Source: Clostridia bacterium
Lineage (GTDB): Bacteria > Bacillota_A > Clostridia > Oscillospirales > CAG-272
DNA length: 10,485 nt
Direction: 5' to 3'
NCBI GenBank assembly: GCA_017529175.1
Contig: JAFXNX010000165.1
Span: forward strand, 1 to 10,485
The notes under the pieces are model-generated. The model was not told where the DNA came from. It was given only the letters and a program-made list of their open reading frames with translations, and did no database searches. A program made the position numbers and the translations under genes. This document shows, piece after piece, positions 6,956-10,485 of the stretch. Position 1 is the stretch's first letter. Every line of letters begins with the position of its first letter.

Positions 6956-7693
6956 TTGTTTAACTGGTTATCATACATAATAGAAAGCGCGCATAATGCG
7001 GGCATAGGACAGGTCATTTACAATATCTTTTTCTTCGGAGGTTTCGTCGGTCTGACGATATATAACCTTTGTGTCTGCAAAAAATACGGAATATCGCGTA
7101 TCAAGGCGATGCTGTTCACCGTTATGGTCTACGTCGCGTCCGTCGCGTGGATGTTCGTATTATTTTGGGTGTTCACCGGAAAATGGGGCGGAAACAACAT
7201 AGTGCGCATCTTTATATGGGTCCCGGTATTCGCGTTACCCGCGTCGAAGATCTTAAAAATAGATTGGCTCACGAGCTGTGACTTCATTTCTCCCTGTTTG
7301 TGTATCAATCACGGTATAGCGCACCTCGGCTGTATTTTTGCCGGATGCTGTCACAGTTTCCAGAGCGAGGCGGGCGTCTTCAATCCTCAACTCAGCGCTG
7401 GCGGCAATATCGTAAAGACGTTCCCGATACAGCCCATCGAAGCGATAGTCGCGATACTCATCGCGGTAATAATAGCTCTTCGCGAAAAGAAAAAGAATTA
7501 TAAGACCGACGGCTTATCGATTCCGATAATGCTTATGATGTTCGGATATTCGAGATTTTTCCTCGAGTTTGCCCGCGACAACGACAAATTGTTCTGGGGT
7601 ATTTCCGAGCTTGCCCTTCACGCGCTTCTTGCCGGTATCGTCGGCACGGTGTCTTATATCATAGTAAAAAAGAAGAGAAAAACCGCAGCATAA
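6956..7693 (+). CDS. divergent Lgt-like (prolipoprotein diacylglyceryl transferase family) membrane protein
   Basis: This 245-residue polytopic membrane protein starts at TTG 6956. A longer frame from TTG 6896 would translate through the hairpin and is unlikely. Known Lgt enzymes move diacylglyceryl from phosphatidylglycerol to the lipobox cysteine of prolipoproteins. The family resemblance is in three blocks: HGIAHLGCIFAGCCH (119-133), like the G-R-x-G-(N/C) block of Lgt; FPIQPIEAI (156-164), like P-x-Q-L-x-E; and FGYSRFFLEFARDND (196-210), like the C-terminal Y..R...E..R block. The arginine of the first block, which matches the essential Arg143 of E. coli Lgt, is His123 here, while Arg200 appears to match Arg239. 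The protein is shorter than E. coli Lgt (291 residues). Several strongly hydrophobic segments are visible, the first near 17-38. It lies 23 bases before the LRR protein gene and is probably cotranscribed with it. It could be a paralogue with changed substrate or activity rather than the housekeeping enzyme. Confidence 0.7.
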   Translation: MFNWLSYIIESAHNAGIGQVIYNIFFFGGFVGLTIYNLCVCKKYGISRIKAMLFTVMVYVASVAWMFVLFWVFTGKWGGNNIVRIFIWVPVFALPASKILKIDWLTSCDFISPCLCINHGIAHLGCIFAGCCHSFQSEAGVFNPQLSAGGNIVKTFPIQPIEAIVAILIAVIIALREKKKNYKTDGLSIPIMLMMFGYSRFFLEFARDNDKLFWGISELALHALLAGIVGTVSYIIVKKKRKTAA

Positions 7694-7716
7694 ATCTGAA
7701 CGAGGTTTTTATTTAT

Positions 7717-9579
7717 ATGAAAATGGTTTACGGATTCAAAAGCAGAGTGACAGCGCTTGCCGTCTTACTGCTTTTGCTGATCCCGCTTTTCGCATTCCCG
7801 TCGTATGCCGCCGAAAGCGGAGATTGCGGCTCCGGGCTTAAATGGACTTTGAGCGGAGGGACGCTGACTGTAAGCGGCTCCGGCGCGATGAACGACTGGA
7901 ACGACGGAGAATATGCTCCGTGGTACGAACACAGAGACAGTATAACCGCGGTCGTGTTTTCGAGCGGTATCACACATATCGGAGCTCAGTCGTTTTTCGA
8001 CTGCGGCAGAATACGCGCCGTCAGTATGCCGCGAAGCGTTACTTCCGTGGGAAGCTACGCGTTTGCAGAATGCGCGGGGATCACCACAGTTACGACATCC
8101 GATATTCTTCAGGTGATCGGGGAAGGCGCGTTTACGGAATGCACCTCGCTTTCAAACATAAGGTTTCCCTCGACGCTTAAGACGATCGGCAGCAAAGCGT
8201 TTTACCGCTGTTATTCTCTCAAGTCGGTAACGATACCCGCGTCGGTCGAAGAACTCGGCGCGCAGGCATTCGCGTATTGCGAAGGGCTTATCAGAGTCAC
8301 GGTCAACGCAAAGATCGACTCTCTTCCCGCGTGGTCATTTTACGGATGCGAGAGTCTTGTCAGCGTATCTCTTTCCGATACCATAAAAGATACCGGAAGC
8401 GAGAGTTTCACGGGATGTTCGAGTCTCCAGTCCGTTTATACGCAGACCTACGACATCAATGAAGCCGAAAATATCAAGGGTCAGATAGAAAAAGACGTTC
8501 CCTCGTTTTCCGATAACGGTTACGTCGCGCCGTACGATCAGCCGCAGTCAATGAGTTATACGCAGACCGAAACTCAGGAAGGATCGGGCGCATCACAAAC
8601 GGCAGTTACGACGACGATCTATGAGACGGAAAATTCGGTGATAACGGTATCGCAAACCGCGACATATAACGGCGAGGGCGCGGGTGATATCAAAACCGTC
8701 GTTGAAGCATCGGTGTCGGGCGACGCCGGATGGACCGAGGTCATAAAGCAGATAAACGAGGAGACCCTCGGAGACGGCACCCCTCAAGGCAAACGTCAGG
8801 TCGAAGCGAAGATCAATATGGCGGGAACGACCGTTACCGCCGAGGCGCTGAAGCAGATGGCGGGATCTTCTGCCGATATTACCGTCATTACGTCCGACGG
8901 TATATCGTGGACTTTTGATACTCAGGATCTTGCAAAGTTGAGTCTTGACGAACTGTATGACTTAAGCATTGAATTTCAGCGCAACGATGAAGACCGTGTA
9001 CGTCTCGAGGCGGAAGCCGCTTACACGTTCAGATTCAAAGGAGCGGTAAACTTCCCAATAACCGTGGGAGTTCCTCTTTCGGGTCAGGCGCTTAACGCCG
9101 CGACGCTCTTCCTTCCCGACAGCACGGAAAGGCTCATGACCATGCTCGTTGATAAAGAAGATAACGCATGGTTTTCGTTTGAGTATGTGGAAAACGACGA
9201 CGAGTATAAAGTAGGTATCAACGTCCTTGATACGAAGCAGAAGGACGTCGTTATTCCCAAGACAATGCTGACGGGCGACTACGAAGGGCTTATCGACGAA
9301 AACGGCGTAAGATACGAGATCACCGGACGCTCTTCAAAATGGGGCATTACCGGCGGACAGTTCGCGCTTTTCGTCGGAGCGGGGATACTTGCAATAGTTC
9401 TCGTCGTTGCGATCATCATGATAACGAGAAACCATTCGCTGAAGATGAAGAACGAAGCGATGCGGCGTCAGGAAGAGAAGGATAAAAGAGAACAAAAGAT
9501 CGATAAAGACGAGCTTTACGATGAAGTCCTTCGCGATATGCTGAAGGATAAGGACAAAGCCGATAACGGTAAAAAGTAA
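7717..9579 (+). CDS. BspA-like leucine-rich-repeat surface protein with C-terminal membrane anchor (620 aa)
   Basis: The start is ATG 7717, eleven bases after CGAGG; ATG 7723 is two codons on and less well placed. A signal peptide covers about 1-31 (long Leu run, SYA-A cleavage site). Residues 36-75 hold the CGSGLKWTLSGGTLTVSGSG lead-in often seen before LRR_5 repeats. Residues 76-236 are seven exact 23-residue LRR_5 (BspA-type) repeats with the pattern I/L-x-x-V ... G-x-x-x-F-x-x-C. About 237-300 is a Ser/Thr/Gln-rich linker, and about 300-540 a beta-rich stalk of unknown family with two parts (SWTFDTQDL, FSFEYVENDDEYKVGINV). A membrane helix lies at about 549-571, followed by a tail of about 49 mainly charged residues. 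The topology is outside N-terminus, inside C-terminus. BspA-type repeats are known in adhesins of oral and gut bacteria; ligand binding at the surface is likely, but the partner is unknown. An intrinsic terminator follows. Confidence 0.9.
   Translation: MKMVYGFKSRVTALAVLLLLLIPLFAFPSYAAESGDCGSGLKWTLSGGTLTVSGSGAMNDWNDGEYAPWYEHRDSITAVVFSSGITHIGAQSFFDCGRIRAVSMPRSVTSVGSYAFAECAGITTVTTSDILQVIGEGAFTECTSLSNIRFPSTLKTIGSKAFYRCYSLKSVTIPASVEELGAQAFAYCEGLIRVTVNAKIDSLPAWSFYGCESLVSVSLSDTIKDTGSESFTGCSSLQSVYTQTYDINEAENIKGQIEKDVPSFSDNGYVAPYDQPQSMSYTQTETQEGSGASQTAVTTTIYETENSVITVSQTATYNGEGAGDIKTVVEASVSGDAGWTEVIKQINEETLGDGTPQGKRQVEAKINMAGTTVTAEALKQMAGSSADITVITSDGISWTFDTQDLAKLSLDELYDLSIEFQRNDEDRVRLEAEAAYTFRFKGAVNFPITVGVPLSGQALNAATLFLPDSTERLMTMLVDKEDNAWFSFEYVENDDEYKVGINVLDTKQKDVVIPKTMLTGDYEGLIDENGVRYEITGRSSKWGITGGQFALFVGAGILAIVLVVAIIMITRNHSLKMKNEAMRRQEEKDKREQKIDKDELYDEVLRDMLKDKDKADNGKK
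7942..8424 (+). repeat. seven tandem LRR_5 repeats (69 bp each, coding)
   Basis: Seven consecutive coding units of exactly 23 residues, with no insertion or deletion, run from residue 76 to 236 of the LRR protein. Each carries an F-x-x-C (such as SFFDC, AFAEC, AFTEC, AFYRC, AFAYC, SFYGC, SFTGC). The sixth unit has Pro-Ala in place of the usual I-G before its Phe. An eighth unit begins (LQSV) and then breaks off. Confidence 0.9.
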
Positions 9580-9588
9580 TAAATCAAT

Positions 9589-9618
9589 AAAAGCGGGCGC
9601 TTCGTCGCCCGCTTTTTT
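9589..9618 (+). terminator. rho-independent terminator after the LRR gene
   Basis: AAAAGCGGGCG (9589-9599) pairs with CGCCCGCTTTT (9606-9616) around a six-base loop CTTCGT, followed by a T-run reaching 9618. It starts nine bases after the stop codon and closes the surface-protein transcript. The matching A-run before the stem could let it act on the other strand too, but no gene converges on it here. Confidence 0.95.
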
Positions 9619-9631
9619 GTCGCTGTGATTC

Positions 9632-9660
9632 TTGTATTATTCATTTGTTTGTGCTACAAT
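9632..9660 (+). promoter_or_regulatory. sigma-A-type promoter for the FeoA-FeoB gene
   Basis: A -10 box TACAAT (9655-9660) is preceded by TG one base upstream (extended -10, 9652-9653) and, with 17-base spacing, by a weak -35 box TTGTAT (9632-9637). A second overlapping -10-like TATAAT is at 9661-9666. The start of the mRNA would be near 9667, leaving a leader of about 65 bases. The leader contains a perfect TTGACA (9698-9703) but no -10 box at the right distance. I cannot identify a Fur or DtxR-type operator with confidence. Confidence 0.6.
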
Positions 9661-9733
9661 TATAATGAAATAATGTTTGAAAAAACGCAAGATCGTTTTG
9701 ACATTATCAGCTGTTTCACTTGCGAGGGGTAAT

Positions 9734-10485
9734 ATGAATCTTAAAGAACTTGAAATAGGCAAAAGCGCCGTTGTGACGGAAGTCGGTGGAGACGGCGCGC
9801 TGAGACGTCATTTTATCGACATGGGACTTATCCCCGGCGTCAGGGTCACTCTCGTAAAATACGCGCCGATGGGCGACCCCATGGAGCTTATGATACGCGG
9901 GTACGAGCTGACGCTCCGTCTTTCTGACGCGGAAAAGATAGGGATAGTGTTATCCGGCGAAGAGCCCGAGGCGGAGAACACGATGTCTGCTACCGGGTCT
10001 GAACCTTCCGAGAAAAAGGACCATCACCCCGGATACGGAGAGGGCGGTAAGTATCACGACAAGGAAAACGAGGATCCGCTTCCCGAGGATACAGTCTTGT
10101 CGTTTGCGCTCGTCGGAAATCAGAACTGCGGAAAAACGACGCTCTTCAATCAGCTGACGGGAGCGAACAGGCACGTCGGTAATTTTCCCGGCGTCACAGT
10201 CGACCGCAAGGACGGAGCTATCAAAGGACATCCCGGAACTCTCGTTACGGACCTTCCCGGTATCTATTCCATGTCCCCGTATTCGAGCGAGGAAATAGTT
10301 TCAAGAAATTTTGTACTTAAAGAAAAGCCGAAGGGGATAATCAATATCGTCGACGCGACGAATATGGAACGGAATATGTATCTCACAATGCAGCTTCTCG
10401 AGATGAACGTTCCGATGGTCGTCGCTCTCAATATGATCGACGAGCTGTCGTCAAACGGCGGCGCTGTAAATATAAACAAGATGGA
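9734..10485 (+). CDS. feoB: FeoA-FeoB fusion, ferrous iron transporter (N-terminal part)
   Basis: The start is ATG 9734 after GAGGGG. The gene runs off the window with 250 codons visible. Residues 1-75 are a FeoA (SH3-like) domain with RRHFIDMGLIPGVRVTL. Residues about 76-120 are a linker rich in Glu, Asp, Lys and His (HH at 97-98, H108). From about 122 comes the FeoB GTP-binding domain: G1 GNQNCGKTT (128-136), G2 PGVTV (152-156), G3 DLPG (173-176) and G4 NMID (233-236). Known FeoB proteins import Fe2+ through the cytoplasmic membrane, controlled by this G domain, and FeoA usually is a separate small partner; here both are one polypeptide. The membrane part lies beyond the window. The gene has its own promoter and is separated from the surface genes by a terminator. 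Regulation by iron is expected from the family, but no operator is clear. Confidence 0.95.
   Translation, partial: MNLKELEIGKSAVVTEVGGDGALRRHFIDMGLIPGVRVTLVKYAPMGDPMELMIRGYELTLRLSDAEKIGIVLSGEEPEAENTMSATGSEPSEKKDHHPGYGEGGKYHDKENEDPLPEDTVLSFALVGNQNCGKTTLFNQLTGANRHVGNFPGVTVDRKDGAIKGHPGTLVTDLPGIYSMSPYSSEEIVSRNFVLKEKPKGIINIVDATNMERNMYLTMQLLEMNVPMVVALNMIDELSSNGGAVNINKM

Noticed and set aside
6936..6980. Short ORF from ATG 6936
   Set aside because: It is only 14 codons and out of frame with the Lgt-like gene, with no ribosome binding site of its own.
9659..9674. Fur-type operator (ATTAT ... ATAAT dyad) upstream of the Feo gene
   Set aside because: The dyad is only five bases per arm in AT-rich DNA and does not match a Fur or DtxR consensus well enough.

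Overview
The window looks like a chromosomal segment of a Gram-positive, probably gut-associated member of the Clostridia (Bacillota). This is inferred from the strong AGGAGG-type ribosome binding sites, frequent TTG/GTG starts, exported proteins with a TFAW-type export segment related to the SipW/TasA class, a BspA-like leucine-rich-repeat surface protein and a fused FeoA-FeoB iron transporter. All six protein genes seen lie on the + strand. I found no tRNA, rRNA, CRISPR array, integrase or transposase.

Region 1 (1-6843) is a cell-surface gene run: the 3' end of an unrecognised gene, then a 377-residue exported beta-rich, cysteine-rich protein (TTG start), then a 1781-residue surface protein. 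The giant gene begins with GTG inside the stop codon of its neighbour (GTGA overlap), so the two are probably translationally coupled. The giant has one N-terminal membrane segment ending in TFAW, a conserved N-terminal domain, a long middle part and an array of diverged Ig-like modules. It ends in an InlB-B-like GW motif and has no sortase signal. One module signature also appears at the C-terminus of the 377-residue protein, so the two may belong to one surface assembly.

Region 2 (6844-6955) is a short intergenic stretch holding two dyads, one a perfect 15-bp hairpin with a 4-base loop. It has no T-tract and may be a dispersed palindromic repeat rather than a terminator.

Region 3 (6956-9618) holds a divergent Lgt-family membrane protein (TTG start) and, 23 bases on, a leucine-rich-repeat protein with a signal peptide, seven exact 23-residue repeats, a beta-rich stalk, a C-terminal membrane helix and a charged cytoplasmic tail. 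A clear intrinsic terminator follows.

Region 4 (9619-10485) has its own extended -10 promoter and the start of a FeoA-FeoB fusion protein with a histidine/acid-rich linker, cut by the window end. It is probably unrelated to the surface genes. The best candidate for something undescribed is the 377-residue/1781-residue pair, possibly together with the downstream Lgt-like and LRR genes; that link is inferred from proximity only.
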